64,000 nt of DNA from Betaproteobacteria bacterium (GCA_021298815.1 JAJTHE010000005.1:1-64000); one strand, 5' to 3'. Counted from the stretch's first letter, positions 44,187 through 52,913 are shown. Made by a program: numbers and translations. Notes: generated from the sequence alone by a model not told the origin.

Positions 44187-45044
44187 ATGACCGATCCGCT
44201 CGAGCCGTATGGCGTCAACGACGAAGGCGAAGACCTGCATCCCGATGCCGTGCTGGCCCGCGCACTCGCGCGCCGCGGCGACACCTTCGACGAATTCAAG
44301 CTGCTGATCCGCGAGCAGTCGGCGACCTACGACCTGATCTCGAAGACCGCCGGCTACGTGCACCACTACACCGGGAAGACCGGCTCGGCGCAGCAGCTCT
44401 CCGGCGTGATGCGCGAGCTGATCACGCTCTGCCAGCTGTGCGCCAAGGGCGAGCACCGCTTCTCGCCCAACCATGTGCGCCGGCTGTACTGCCTCGGCGT
44501 CACCAACAAGGTGATGTTCGAGGCCGCGTCGGCGATGGCACCGGTGACCGGGTGGACCACGATCGCGCACGTCGCCACCGCGATCATCACGGCGAACAAG
44601 CCCGACTATCCGTTCGGGAAGATGCCGCCGGGTGGCGAACCTGCCGAGCTGGCGCCGTTCCCGGAACTCGACATCGGACGCAACCGCATTGCCGGCGATG
44701 CCGACGACAGCGAACTGGGCAAGGACGAGTACGCGTACATCGCCAGCCTGGATCCCGACCTCGCCCGGGTCGCGGCGCGCTGGGTGGACCACTGCCTGAG
44801 CCAGGGCGGCCGCAACACGACCGGCACCCGCCTCGGTCCAGGCGCGCGCGAACTGGTGACCATCGCCGCCGCCTGCGCGCGCGGCGAGGTCGAGTTCGCC
44901 GCGGAACACATGCGCCGTGCCTACGACCACGGAATCACCCGGGTGCAGGTGATCGAAGCCGTGTCCTGCGTGCTGCCGATGACCGGCGCGATGACGCTGA
45001 AGATCGGGGTGCGCGCGATGAAGCTGGCCGAGGCGCGCCCATGA
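44187..45044 (+). CDS. Carboxymuconolactone decarboxylase-like protein with two CMD domains
   Basis: 285 aa. Two AhpD-like helical domains in tandem: residues about 50-130 (VMRELITLCQLCAKGEHRFSPNHVRRLYCLGVTNKVMFEAAS) and about 195-280 (ARELVTIAAACARGEVEFAAEHMRRAYDHGITRVQVIEAVS). The first has a CxxC (CQLC) as in AhpD-type disulphide reductases; the second has no CxxC. Start at ATG 44187 with GGAGGAAAG before it. The stop overlaps the following Bug gene by 4 bases. Fusion of two CMD units occurs in decarboxylases and in peroxidase-like proteins; the reaction cannot be fixed here. Confidence 0.8.
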   Translation: MTDPLEPYGVNDEGEDLHPDAVLARALARRGDTFDEFKLLIREQSATYDLISKTAGYVHHYTGKTGSAQQLSGVMRELITLCQLCAKGEHRFSPNHVRRLYCLGVTNKVMFEAASAMAPVTGWTTIAHVATAIITANKPDYPFGKMPPGGEPAELAPFPELDIGRNRIAGDADDSELGKDEYAYIASLDPDLARVAARWVDHCLSQGGRNTTGTRLGPGARELVTIAAACARGEVEFAAEHMRRAYDHGITRVQVIEAVSCVLPMTGAMTLKIGVRAMKLAEARP

Positions 45045-46015
45045 AGCCTGTGTCGACCGGAAACGTCCTGCTGGCCATCGCGGTCGCCAGCCTGGCTTGC
45101 CCCGTCGCGGCGCAGGAATGGCCGACGGCCCCGATCACCGTGATCTCCCCGGTGCAGGCAGGCAGTGCCGGCGACACGTCGCTTCGCCTGGTGATGGCCA
45201 GGCTGTCCGAGAACCTGAGGCAACCGGTCATCGTCGAGAATCTTCCCGGCGCGGCCGGCATGATCGGCTACGACCGCCTCGCCCGGGCGAAGCCGGACGG
45301 CTACACGATCGGCGGCATCAGCGACAGTACCCTGACCTACGTGCCGCTGGTCCAGGGCCGCAAGGGCTTCAACGCACTCGATGCCCTGGACCCGGTGACG
45401 CTGCTCTCGACCAGTACCTGGGTGCTTGTGTCGCACCCTTCGCTGCCGGTGCGCACGGTGAAGGAACTGGTCGCGTTCTCGAAGGCCAACCCGGGCAGGC
45501 TCGACTATGCATCGGCCGGCATCGGGGGCTCGCACCATGTCGTGATGGAAGCGTTCAAGGCGGCCAGCGGCAGCAACCTGGTGCATGTCCCGTATCGCGG
45601 CGCCGCCGCGGCACTCGCCGAAGTGGAGGCGGGACAGGTGCCGGTGATGTTCTCGGCACTCTCGGTCGCACTCGGCCGCATCCAGGCGAAGCGGCTCAAT
45701 GCGCTGGCCGTCGCCACGCCGGCGCGCACGCCGCTGCTGCCCGAGGTGCCGACGCTGCAGGAAGCCGGGCTGCCAGGCTTCACCTTCTCGACCTGGACCG
45801 GGGTGCTGGTGCCGAAAGGGACGCCGCCGGCGATCGTCGAGCGGCTGAACGCGGAACTGGCACGGGCGCTGAAGGACCCGGGGGTCGCCGGCAAGCTGGC
45901 CGCGCTCGGGGCGACCCCGCAGCCGGGGACGCCGAAGGTGCTGGCCGAGCTCATCGAATCGACGACGAACCGGATGCGGAAGGTGATCGTGGAGGCGAAG
46001 ATAAAGGCGGAGTGA
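45041..46015 (+). CDS. Bug-family periplasmic solute receptor
   Basis: 324 aa. Starts at ATG 45041 within the stop of the CMD gene, so it is translationally coupled and certainly in its operon. Signal peptide ending CPVAAQ. Family marks: WPTAPITVISPVQAGSAGDTSLRLV, where PFxPGG reads PVQAGS, VENLPGAAGMIGYDRLARAKPDGYTIGGIS, LDYASAGIGGS, VHVPYRGAA. It lacks the usual NRPG at the turn (ENLPG). Last gene of the same-strand run before the toxin-antitoxin pair. Confidence 0.9.
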   Translation: MKPVSTGNVLLAIAVASLACPVAAQEWPTAPITVISPVQAGSAGDTSLRLVMARLSENLRQPVIVENLPGAAGMIGYDRLARAKPDGYTIGGISDSTLTYVPLVQGRKGFNALDALDPVTLLSTSTWVLVSHPSLPVRTVKELVAFSKANPGRLDYASAGIGGSHHVVMEAFKAASGSNLVHVPYRGAAAALAEVEAGQVPVMFSALSVALGRIQAKRLNALAVATPARTPLLPEVPTLQEAGLPGFTFSTWTGVLVPKGTPPAIVERLNAELARALKDPGVAGKLAALGATPQPGTPKVLAELIESTTNRMRKVIVEAKIKAE

Positions 46016-46034
46016 CGCGGCGTCGTGGAGTGCT

Positions 46035-46063
46035 TTGACAGCCCGTATGCCCGGTATTACGAT
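46035..46063 (+). promoter_or_regulatory. Sigma-70 type promoter of the toxin-antitoxin operon
   Basis: -35 TTGACA at 46035-46040, exact consensus, and -10 TACGAT at 46058-46063, spacing 17 bases. The antitoxin ATG lies 31 bases beyond the -10. It is the clearest promoter in the window and overlaps the operator at 46054-46081. Confidence 0.75.
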
Positions 46064-46081
46064 ACGTCATTATCGTAATAC
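46054..46081. promoter_or_regulatory. Operator palindrome of the toxin-antitoxin operon
   Basis: Perfect 11-bp arms GTATTACGATA and TATCGTAATAC around CGTCAT. It covers the -10 hexamer and the start-point region, so an AbrB-like antitoxin bound here would block transcription. The left arm contains the -10 TACGAT. Confidence 0.75.
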
Positions 46082-46093
46082 TTGAAGAGCGCC

Positions 46094-46354
46094 ATGGCAG
46101 ACCCGACCACGATGACCACCAAGGGGCAGGTGACCGTGCCCCGGGAGATCCGCGACAGGCTCGGCCTCAAGTCCGGCGACAAGATGGCATTCACGATGCT
46201 CAGCGATGGGACCGTCGTCATGCGGCCGAAGATACGGAAACTGATGGATCTCGCGGGCTCGCTGGCGCGCGAGGGCCAGCCAAGCGTCGCGATCGAGGAC
46301 ATGAATGCCTTCAGTGCGTCCAACGGACGCAAAGCCAGGCGCGCGGCCGGATGA
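46094..46354 (+). CDS. AbrB/SpoVT-type antitoxin (VapB/MazE-like)
   Basis: 86 aa. Swapped-hairpin AbrB DNA-binding domain: TTKGQVTVPREIRDRLGLKSGDKMAFTMLSDGTVVMRPK (residues about 7-45), the classic antitoxin N-terminus. The C-terminal part (LMDLAGSLAREGQPSVAIEDMNAF) is where such antitoxins wrap their toxin. Start at ATG 46094 after GAAGAG; TTG 46082 lies in the operator and is less likely. Overlaps the PIN toxin by 4 bases. It binds the toxin and, as a complex, represses the promoter. Confidence 0.9.
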   Translation: MADPTTMTTKGQVTVPREIRDRLGLKSGDKMAFTMLSDGTVVMRPKIRKLMDLAGSLAREGQPSVAIEDMNAFSASNGRKARRAAG

Positions 46355-46755
46355 GCATCGCGATCGACACCCATGTGCTGGTCCGGCTGCTCGTCCGCGA
46401 TGACGAAGGCCAGTTCGCCGCCGCGAGTCGCATGATCGGCAAGGCCGCGGAGGCCGAGGAGCAGGTGCTGATCCTGCCCGGCGTCCTGCTCGAAACCGAA
46501 TGGGTGCTGCGCAGCAGGTACAGGCTCGACAAGGCGAGCATCTTCGGCGCAATGACCGCACTGCTCGAGAGCAGCGATGTCGAGTTCGAACATGCGCCTA
46601 CCGTCGAAGAGACCCTGTACGTCTGGGCGCAGCATCCCGACGCTGACTTCGCGGATTGCCTGCTGTCAGCGCGTGCAGCGCAGCTTGGCTGCAACCGATT
46701 CATGACGTTCGACATCCGGGCCGCCCGGCTACCAGGGGTCGAGTTGCTCGCTTGA
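46351..46755 (+). CDS. vapC: PIN-domain toxin (VapC-like ribonuclease)
   Basis: 134 aa. Mg2+-dependent endoribonuclease. Acidic active-site residues are visible in AIDTHVLVRLL (Asp 6), LLETEWVLRSRY (Glu near 48), ADFADCLLSARA (Asp near 94-97) and MTFDIRAA (Asp near 123), the four-acid PIN pattern. Length is normal. Coupled to the antitoxin by the ATGA overlap. Target RNA unknown; tRNA or rRNA are usual. It may stabilise the replicon by killing or arresting cells that lose it. Confidence 0.92.
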   Translation: MSIAIDTHVLVRLLVRDDEGQFAAASRMIGKAAEAEEQVLILPGVLLETEWVLRSRYRLDKASIFGAMTALLESSDVEFEHAPTVEETLYVWAQHPDADFADCLLSARAAQLGCNRFMTFDIRAARLPGVELLA

Positions 46756-47112
46756 CCTCTTGGTCGGCAGTACCCGCTACTGGAACGCGATCTTCGCCGC
46801 AGTCACCACCGGCCGCCAGCGGCCCGCGATGCTGGTCTGGCCAGCGCAGGGACCGGGACGGTATTGAGCCCATCGGTGGACAACGGGAAGGCTGGTCGCA
46901 GGGGCGAGAAGCGCGGGCCATGCCCTTCGAGAGGATTCTCGACGGAAACGCGCCTCGAACGTACCGTGGCAGTCACCAAGGATCTTCACGCCGATTGCAT
47001 GCATCGTCTCCAACTCCCCGGAACCGTCTCTGAGCAGGAATCGCGACTCGACCAGCGGGGCCGTCTCGCGCGTGTTCGTCGAGGCACCGGCTGCCCCGGT
47101 GGCCTGACCGCG
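46756..47112. other. Intergenic region downstream of vapC
   Basis: 357 bases without a supported gene. A stretch from 46765 reads RYWNAIFAAVTTGRQRPAML and ends at TGA 46865-46867; its composition looks gene-like but no start or family is recognised, so it may be the tail of a lost gene. No promoter or terminator was resolved before the amidase at 47113. Confidence 0.3.
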
Positions 47113-48732
47113 ATGTACAACGGACTTGCCACACGGCACCCGAAAGCCCTGCGCCGCGTCGCACTGGCGCTGCTGTTCTGTGCGTCGTCTGTCGCAGCAC
47201 CAGGGCACTCGGCCGAACTCGCAGCCAAGCGGGTGCCGACGGCGACGAACAGCCCGCGCCTGCGCACCCTCGACTTCACGCCGTTCGAGGCGGCATTGAA
47301 GCAGTTCACGCCGCGACGGGCCGCCGAGGTCGACGCCCTCCTGCGCGACGCGACGACCCCCCAGGTCCAGCTTGCCCTGGCCGAGGGTCGCCTGACCTCG
47401 GAAGCGCTCGTGCTGTACTTCCTCGACCGCATCCGTCGCCACGATGAACGCCTGCGCACCTACCTCGAACTGAACCCGGCCGCGCTCGACGAAGCCCGCG
47501 CCGCCGACGCGCGGCGCAAGGCCGGCCGGCCGCTCGGCCCGCTCGACGGCATCCCGCTCAGCCTGAAGGACAACATCGAGACCGCGCCGCCGATGCACAC
47601 GACCGCGGGCAGTGCGCTGCTGCTCGACCATGTCGCGAAGGCCGATGCGCCGCTCGTCGTGCGCCTGCGCGCGCAAGGGGCGGTGATCCTGGGCAAGGCG
47701 AACCTGTCCGAGTTCGCGGGCATCATCACGCTCGGCCCGCGCGTCGGCGGCAGCAGCGCGGTGGGCGGGCAGACCATCAACCCGCACGGCGCGCCGGTCA
47801 CCGGTGGCTCGAGCGCCGGCTCGGCGGCCGGTGTTGCGGCCCGGCTGGCGATGGCCAGCATCGGCAGCGAGACCTCGGGCTCGCTGGTCGCACCGTCGGC
47901 GTGGAACGGCGTGGTCGGCATGAAGCCGGGCAGGGGACGAGTGGACGGCACCGGCATCGTGCCGCTGCTGTCGGCCAACGACACGCCGGGCCCGGTGGCG
48001 CGATCGGTGACCGATGCCGCCATCCTGCTCGATGCGATCGCGCTGCAGCCCACGCGTTTCGCGGCGGGCCTGCGCAAGGATGCACTTTCGGGCGTTTCCG
48101 TCGGCGTGCTCGAACGCGACATCCTGGAAGGACGCGGCAACGCCGCGCTGCTCGATCGCGCAAGGAAGGGCCTGGCGGCCGCCGGTGCCGTGCAGCGTCC
48201 GACCCTGCTGCCGCAGTCGCCGGCATGGGCCGGTGGCGCACCGTTCGTGCAACTGCTGGCATCCGGCATGCGCCTCGACATGATGGGCTACGTGTCGACG
48301 CGCGCCGCCGGTGTGAACACGCTGGACGAGCTGCTGGCCTGGTACCGCGCGCTGCCGGACCGGCGCGCACCGTCCGGCCTCGACCTGCTGGCGGTGTTGT
48401 CGAAGGCGCCGCCGCTCGACCGTCCCGCGCACGAGGCACTCGTGCTGCGGTTGCGGGAATCCTCCGCGGCCATCCTCGATGCGACCTTCGAGAAGACCGG
48501 TGCACGCCTGCTGGTGAGCCTGGAGAACATGCACTCGACGCTGTACGCGACGGCAGGCTACCCGGCGATCACGGTGCCGCTCGGGCTGCGCGAGGCGGAC
48601 GGCACGCCGGCGGGCATCACCTTCATCGGCCGCCGCGGCGAGGATGGCGCGCTGCTGGCGATGGCCTATGCGTTCGAACAGGCCACACGGCTGCGAGTCG
48701 AGCCACGGCTGGATTACACTGTCCTGCCCTGA
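47113..48732 (+). CDS. Amidase-signature enzyme, probably exported
   Basis: 539 aa. A hydrophobic N-terminal segment (VALALLFCASSVAAPGHSAE) looks like a signal peptide, so the enzyme may act in the periplasm. Catalytic parts: GIPLSLKDNIE (Lys) near residue 155, TGGSSAGSAAGVAARLA and GSETSGSLVAPSA. Family position PG(R/S)LxP matches peptide amidase-like members. The start at ATG 47113 has no clear ribosome site; in-frame upstream codons exist. Followed 16 bases later by the phosphoribosyltransferase gene. Substrate unknown; the export signal suggests it cuts amides before uptake. Confidence 0.85.
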   Translation: MYNGLATRHPKALRRVALALLFCASSVAAPGHSAELAAKRVPTATNSPRLRTLDFTPFEAALKQFTPRRAAEVDALLRDATTPQVQLALAEGRLTSEALVLYFLDRIRRHDERLRTYLELNPAALDEARAADARRKAGRPLGPLDGIPLSLKDNIETAPPMHTTAGSALLLDHVAKADAPLVVRLRAQGAVILGKANLSEFAGIITLGPRVGGSSAVGGQTINPHGAPVTGGSSAGSAAGVAARLAMASIGSETSGSLVAPSAWNGVVGMKPGRGRVDGTGIVPLLSANDTPGPVARSVTDAAILLDAIALQPTRFAAGLRKDALSGVSVGVLERDILEGRGNAALLDRARKGLAAAGAVQRPTLLPQSPAWAGGAPFVQLLASGMRLDMMGYVSTRAAGVNTLDELLAWYRALPDRRAPSGLDLLAVLSKAPPLDRPAHEALVLRLRESSAAILDATFEKTGARLLVSLENMHSTLYATAGYPAITVPLGLREADGTPAGITFIGRRGEDGALLAMAYAFEQATRLRVEPRLDYTVLP

Positions 48733-48748
48733 TCTGCATGCCCCGCCC

Positions 48749-49489
48749 ATGACCGACCCCGCGTCGCCGCCTTCGTCCGGCCTGCCGCCGATCCCGCCCG
48801 ACACGCTGACTGTCGCTGCCGACACCGCGCAGGCCCTGCTCGCGCTGAAGGCGGTGCTGGTCTACGAGCGGCAGCCGTTCATCTACACCACCGGCTGGGC
48901 CAGCCCGGTGTATGTCGACTGCCGCCGTCTGATGTCGCATCCGGGCTATCGCCGGCTGCTGATGGACCATGCCGCAGGACTGCTGCGCGCGCGCCTGGGG
49001 TCCTCGATCGACATGATCGCCGGCACCGAGACCGCCGGCATCCCGTTCGCCTCGTGGATCGCCGACCGGCTCGACCTGCCGATGGTCTATGTGCGCAAGA
49101 AGTCCGTCGGCTGGGGATCGCATGCGCAGATCGAAGGCGACCTGCCGGAAGGCGCGCGCTGCCTGCTGGTCGACGACCTCACCACCGACGGCCGCTCGAA
49201 GATCGGCACCGCGCGCGCGCTGCGCCAGGCCGGTGCGCAACTGAGCGACATCTTCGTGATCTTCAACTACGACGTCTATCCGCAGAGCCGGCAGGTGTAC
49301 GAAGAGCACGGCTTCACCATGCATGCGCTGGCGACCTGGAAGGACGTGTTCACCCAGACCAAGGCGCTCAGCTACTTCACGCCGAAGCATGCGAAGGAGA
49401 TCAAGGCCTTCCTCGCCGACCCGGTCGGCTGGTCCGCGCTGCATGGCGGCGCCGGCGTCGTCCCGAGCGGCACCCCCGAACATGGATGA
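48749..49489 (+). CDS. Orotate phosphoribosyltransferase-like protein
   Basis: 246 aa. Type I phosphoribosyltransferase. TTGWASPVYVDCRRLMSHP near residue 47 matches PyrE (xSPxYxDxR), MVYVRKKSVGWGSHAQIEG contains the flexible Lys loop, and CLLVDDLTTDGRSKIGTARAL near 145 is the PRPP-binding motif. The C-terminal tail is longer than in classical PyrE. It is embedded between amidase and M20 hydrolase genes, which is unusual for a biosynthetic enzyme and suggests salvage of a pyrimidine or pyrimidine-like ring made by this cluster. Overlaps the next gene by 8 bases. Confidence 0.82.
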   Translation: MTDPASPPSSGLPPIPPDTLTVAADTAQALLALKAVLVYERQPFIYTTGWASPVYVDCRRLMSHPGYRRLLMDHAAGLLRARLGSSIDMIAGTETAGIPFASWIADRLDLPMVYVRKKSVGWGSHAQIEGDLPEGARCLLVDDLTTDGRSKIGTARALRQAGAQLSDIFVIFNYDVYPQSRQVYEEHGFTMHALATWKDVFTQTKALSYFTPKHAKEIKAFLADPVGWSALHGGAGVVPSGTPEHG

Positions 49490-50753
49490 AGTCCGGAGCG
49501 CGCGGCTCGACCCCGCGCTTAAGGCGGTCGCGGCGAAGTTGTTCGACGACGTCCGCCAGGCCACGTTCGACGGCGTCGGCGTCACGCGCGCGAGCTACGG
49601 CGACGGCGAGAACCGCGCAATGGCGATCGTCGAGGCCTTCGCGCGCGAGGAAGGACTCGCCTGCGAGCGCGACGCGGTCGACAACCGGATCATCCGGGTG
49701 GTCGGCGAGCCCGCCGGCGCACCGGTGCTGATCGGCTCGCACCTCGACTCGGTGCCGCAGGGCGGCAACTTCGACGGCCTGGCCGGCGTGGTCGCCGGGC
49801 TGCTGGTGCTGCTCCACTACAGCCGCCACGGGGGAGTGCCGCCGCGGCCGATCCATGTGCTCGCGCTGCGCGGCGAGGAAAGCGCCTGGTACGGCAAGGC
49901 GTACATGGGTTCACTGTCGCTCACCGGCCAGCTCAGCGCCGCCGACCTCGACCTGAAACAGCGCGAGACCGGACGCACGATGCGCGAGGACATGCAGGCA
50001 CTGGGCATCGACACCGCGCGCATCGAGGCCGGCGAGCGATTGATGGACCCGGCGCAGGTCGCCGCCTACCTGGAACTGCACATCGAGCAGGGGCCGACGA
50101 TGGTCGCGCGCAAGTGGGCGGTGGCACCGGTCACCGGCATCCGCGGCAACGTGCGGCACAACCGCATCCTGTGCAAGGGCGAGACCGGACACTCCGGCGC
50201 GGTGCCGCGCTGGCTGCGCAAGGACGCGGTGCTCGCAGTGGCCGAACTGATGACCCGCCTGGACGAGCACTGGCGCGTGCTGCAGCAGATGGGCATGGAC
50301 ATGGTGATGACCTGCGGCATGGTGTCCACCGATCCGAAGAGCCATGCGGTGTCGGTGATCCCGGGCGAGGTCGCGTTCAGCTTCGAGGTGCGCAGCCAGG
50401 ACAACGACGTGCTCGAGCGCTTCCACAAGCTGATGCTGGAGGAATGCGACCGCATCGGCCGCTCGCGCGGGGTCGAGTTCCAGTTCGACCGCCGGCTCTA
50501 CACCGCGCCGGCGACGATGGACCCGGTCTGGGTGGCGAAGCTGTCGAGCGCATGCGAGGCACAGGCGATCGACACGGAACCGATGCCCAGCGGCGCCGGC
50601 CATGACGCGGCGGTGTTCGCCAACGCCGGGGTATCGTGCGGCATGGTGTTCGTGCGCAACGACCGCGGCTCGCACAACCCGCACGAGGCGATGGACCTGC
50701 AGGACTTCTTCAGCGGCGTCGAGGTGCTGCACCGGGCGATCGTTGCGGCGTGA
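49482..50753 (+). CDS. M20-family Zn-dependent amidohydrolase (N-carbamoyl amino acid hydrolase/allantoate amidohydrolase type)
   Basis: 423 aa. Di-metal hydrolase that cleaves carbamoyl or ureido groups. Metal ligands: GSHLDSVPQGGNFDGLAG near residue 87 (His and Asp), LRGEESAWYGKAYMGS near 129 (Glu), ELHIEQGP near 197 (His) and RGSHNPHEAM near 397 (His). The length matches beta-ureidopropionase/allantoate amidohydrolase proteins. It is translationally linked (8-base overlap) with the phosphoribosyltransferase gene. It could release ammonia and CO2 from ureido acids formed by hydantoinase, barbiturase or similar ring openers in the window. Convergent with the Bug gene ending at 50781. Confidence 0.9.
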   Translation: MDEVRSARLDPALKAVAAKLFDDVRQATFDGVGVTRASYGDGENRAMAIVEAFAREEGLACERDAVDNRIIRVVGEPAGAPVLIGSHLDSVPQGGNFDGLAGVVAGLLVLLHYSRHGGVPPRPIHVLALRGEESAWYGKAYMGSLSLTGQLSAADLDLKQRETGRTMREDMQALGIDTARIEAGERLMDPAQVAAYLELHIEQGPTMVARKWAVAPVTGIRGNVRHNRILCKGETGHSGAVPRWLRKDAVLAVAELMTRLDEHWRVLQQMGMDMVMTCGMVSTDPKSHAVSVIPGEVAFSFEVRSQDNDVLERFHKLMLEECDRIGRSRGVEFQFDRRLYTAPATMDPVWVAKLSSACEAQAIDTEPMPSGAGHDAAVFANAGVSCGMVFVRNDRGSHNPHEAMDLQDFFSGVEVLHRAIVAA

Positions 50754-50780
50754 CCTGCCCGCCACGCAGCGGCGCGAGGG

Positions 50781-51761
50781 TCACTCCGCCTTCGCGCCCG
50801 CCAGCTTCACCAGCTTCGCGTACTTCTCCACTTCCTGCCTGAAGAAGGCCGGGAACTCGTCTGGGCCCAGGTTGCGCGGCTCTGCACCGTCGCGCGCCAT
50901 GGCCGCCTTCACGTCGGGTGCCGCCTGTGCCTTGCGGATCTCCTCGAAAAGCCGGGACACCACCGGCGCCGGCGTGCCGTTCGGCACGAAGAAACCGTAC
51001 CAGGCGTCGGTCTCGAAGCCGGGGAACATCGAGGCCATCGTCGGCACGTCGGGCAGGTTGGACGAGCGCTGCGCGGTGGTCACCGCCAGCGGCCGCAGGC
51101 GGCCGGCCTTGAGGTGCGGCGTCGCACCGACCGCGCCGACGAAGCCCATGTCGACCTCGCCGCCGAGCAGCGCGGTGATCACTGCCCCGGCGCCCTTGTA
51201 CGGGATGTGGGTGATCGACGACTTAGTGAGGTCGGCCAGCAGCACGCCGGACAGGTGGCTGGTGGTGCCGCTGCCGTTGGAGCCGAAGTTCAGGCCACCG
51301 GCGCGCTTCTTCGCCAGCGCGACCAGGTCCTTGACCGATTTCGCCGGCACCAGCGGATGCACCACCAGCACCAGCGGCACCGCGGCGACCAGCGCGACCG
51401 GCCGCAGGTCGGCGATGGCATCGTAGTTGAGCTTAGGATACAGGCTCACGTTCACCGCCATCGAGTTGGTGGTGAACATCATGGTGTAGCCGTCGGCCGG
51501 CGCCTTCGCGGTGATCTCGGCGCCGACGTTGCCGCCGGCACCCGCACGGGTATCGACGACCACGTTGCGTCCGAACTGTTCGGAGAGCTTCTGTGCGAAC
51601 AGCCGGCCGAGGATGTCGGCGCCGCCGCCGACGGCGAACGGGACGACCAGGCGGATCGGCTTGGCGGGCCAGGCGGGGGCCTGGGCGAGGGCGTGCATCG
51701 GACAGGCGCAAAGGAGAGCGCCGAGGGGCAGGAATCGAAGCTGCAGCGGGCGGGCGGGCAT
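50781..51761 (-). CDS. Bug-family periplasmic solute receptor
   Basis: 326 aa. Signal peptide ending HALAQ. Family marks: WPAKPIRLVVPFAVGGGADILGRLFAQ, VDTRAGAGGNVGAEITAKAPADGYTMMFTT, LNFGSNGSGTTSHLSG, THIPYKGAG and a C-terminal EKYAKLVKLAGAKAE. Start at ATG 51759-51761 with AAGGA upstream; a longer frame beyond that is non-coding. Divergent from the next Bug gene, 174 bases apart. Confidence 0.9.
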   Translation of the reverse strand: MPARPLQLRFLPLGALLCACPMHALAQAPAWPAKPIRLVVPFAVGGGADILGRLFAQKLSEQFGRNVVVDTRAGAGGNVGAEITAKAPADGYTMMFTTNSMAVNVSLYPKLNYDAIADLRPVALVAAVPLVLVVHPLVPAKSVKDLVALAKKRAGGLNFGSNGSGTTSHLSGVLLADLTKSSITHIPYKGAGAVITALLGGEVDMGFVGAVGATPHLKAGRLRPLAVTTAQRSSNLPDVPTMASMFPGFETDAWYGFFVPNGTPAPVVSRLFEEIRKAQAAPDVKAAMARDGAEPRNLGPDEFPAFFRQEVEKYAKLVKLAGAKAE

Positions 51762-51935
51762 CGGAGGTCCTTCAGCAGAAGCGGGGGATCGCTCCGGACA
51801 GGATATCCCGCTTCCATCGTGCTCGTTCCATCGTCGCCTGGCGGTCCGCATCGTGGCTTCAGGCAACCGGTTCCACAGCCGGTGGCGACTCCCTGTAGGA
51901 TCGCTGCAAACACGATGGACCATGGAGGAGCAGCG

Positions 51936-52913
51936 ATGATCACGATCCTTTGTCGCGCGCAGGTCATTGCGGTCGCGACGATTGCAGCCATCGTTCCGGC
52001 AGCGGCGGATGCCCAGACCTATCCATCGAAGCCTGTGCGCATGATCGTGCCGTTCGCACCAGGCGGCGGCACCGACGTGATCGCCCGGCAGCTGGCGGCT
52101 GGCATGTCGGAGTCGCTCAGGAGGCAGGTCCTCGTGGACAACCGGGCCGGTGCAAACGGCATCATCGGCTCCGAGATCGTCGCGCGTGCCCCGGCCGACG
52201 GTTACACGCTGCTGTTCGTGTCCAGCCCCCATTCGGTCAACCCGAGCATGCACGCCAGGCTGCCCTACGATACGCTGCGCGACTTCGCGCCGATATCCCT
52301 GGTCGCGACTTCCCCGTACATCCTGGTGGTGCATCCTTCGCTGCCGGTGCGATCGGTGAAGGATCTCGTGGCGCTTGCCCGGAAACGTCCCGACCAGATC
52401 CTGTACGCATCAGGGGGCAGCGGAAGCTCTGCGCACCTCACGGCGGAACTGTTCAACCAGATGGCTGGCGTCAGGCTGAGGGAGGTTCCGTTCAAGGGTG
52501 CGGGGCCAGGGCTGTTCGCAGTGTTGTCCGGCGAAGTTGCCGCGGTATTCGGCAACGCACTCACGGTCAAGCCGCACATCGAGAGTGGCAGGCTGCGCGC
52601 GCTGGGCATCGCCAGCGCGAAGCGATCCCCCTCGTCCCCCGAGCTGCCGACCATCGCGGAGGGCGGTGTGCCAGGCTTCGAATCGGACGCGATCCTCGGG
52701 TTCCTTGCCCCAGCGCGTACGCCCGCGGCGATCATCGAGATGCTCAACGCCGAGGCGCACAAGGTCATGCGTACGCCGTCCGTCGAAGCGGCGATGCGCG
52801 ACATGTCCGTGGAGATCGCCCTGAGCACGCCGGAGGCGTTCGGCCGCCTGATCGAATCGGAGATGCTCCGATGGGGAAAGCTGGTACGCGCGCTGAATCT
52901 TCGGGCGAACTAG
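51936..52913 (+). CDS. Bug-family periplasmic solute receptor
   Basis: 325 aa. GGAGGAG before ATG 51936. Signal peptide ending AADAQ. Family marks: YPSKPVRMIVPFAPGGGTDVIARQL, VDNRAGANGIIGSEIVARAPADGYTLLFVS, ILYASGGSGSSAHL, and VPFKGAG as a variant of VPYKG. Codons here show more A/T at third positions than in most neighbours, noticed by eye only. Its stop codon overlaps that of the convergent ABC-type binding protein (52910-52913). Confidence 0.9.
   Translation: MITILCRAQVIAVATIAAIVPAAADAQTYPSKPVRMIVPFAPGGGTDVIARQLAAGMSESLRRQVLVDNRAGANGIIGSEIVARAPADGYTLLFVSSPHSVNPSMHARLPYDTLRDFAPISLVATSPYILVVHPSLPVRSVKDLVALARKRPDQILYASGGSGSSAHLTAELFNQMAGVRLREVPFKGAGPGLFAVLSGEVAAVFGNALTVKPHIESGRLRALGIASAKRSPSSPELPTIAEGGVPGFESDAILGFLAPARTPAAIIEMLNAEAHKVMRTPSVEAAMRDMSVEIALSTPEAFGRLIESEMLRWGKLVRALNLRAN

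Noticed and set aside
46054-46081. 11-6-11 palindrome as a second dif-like recombination site
   Set aside because: It overlaps a strong promoter just ahead of an AbrB antitoxin and lacks the ATAA/TTAT inner bases, so an operator explains it better.
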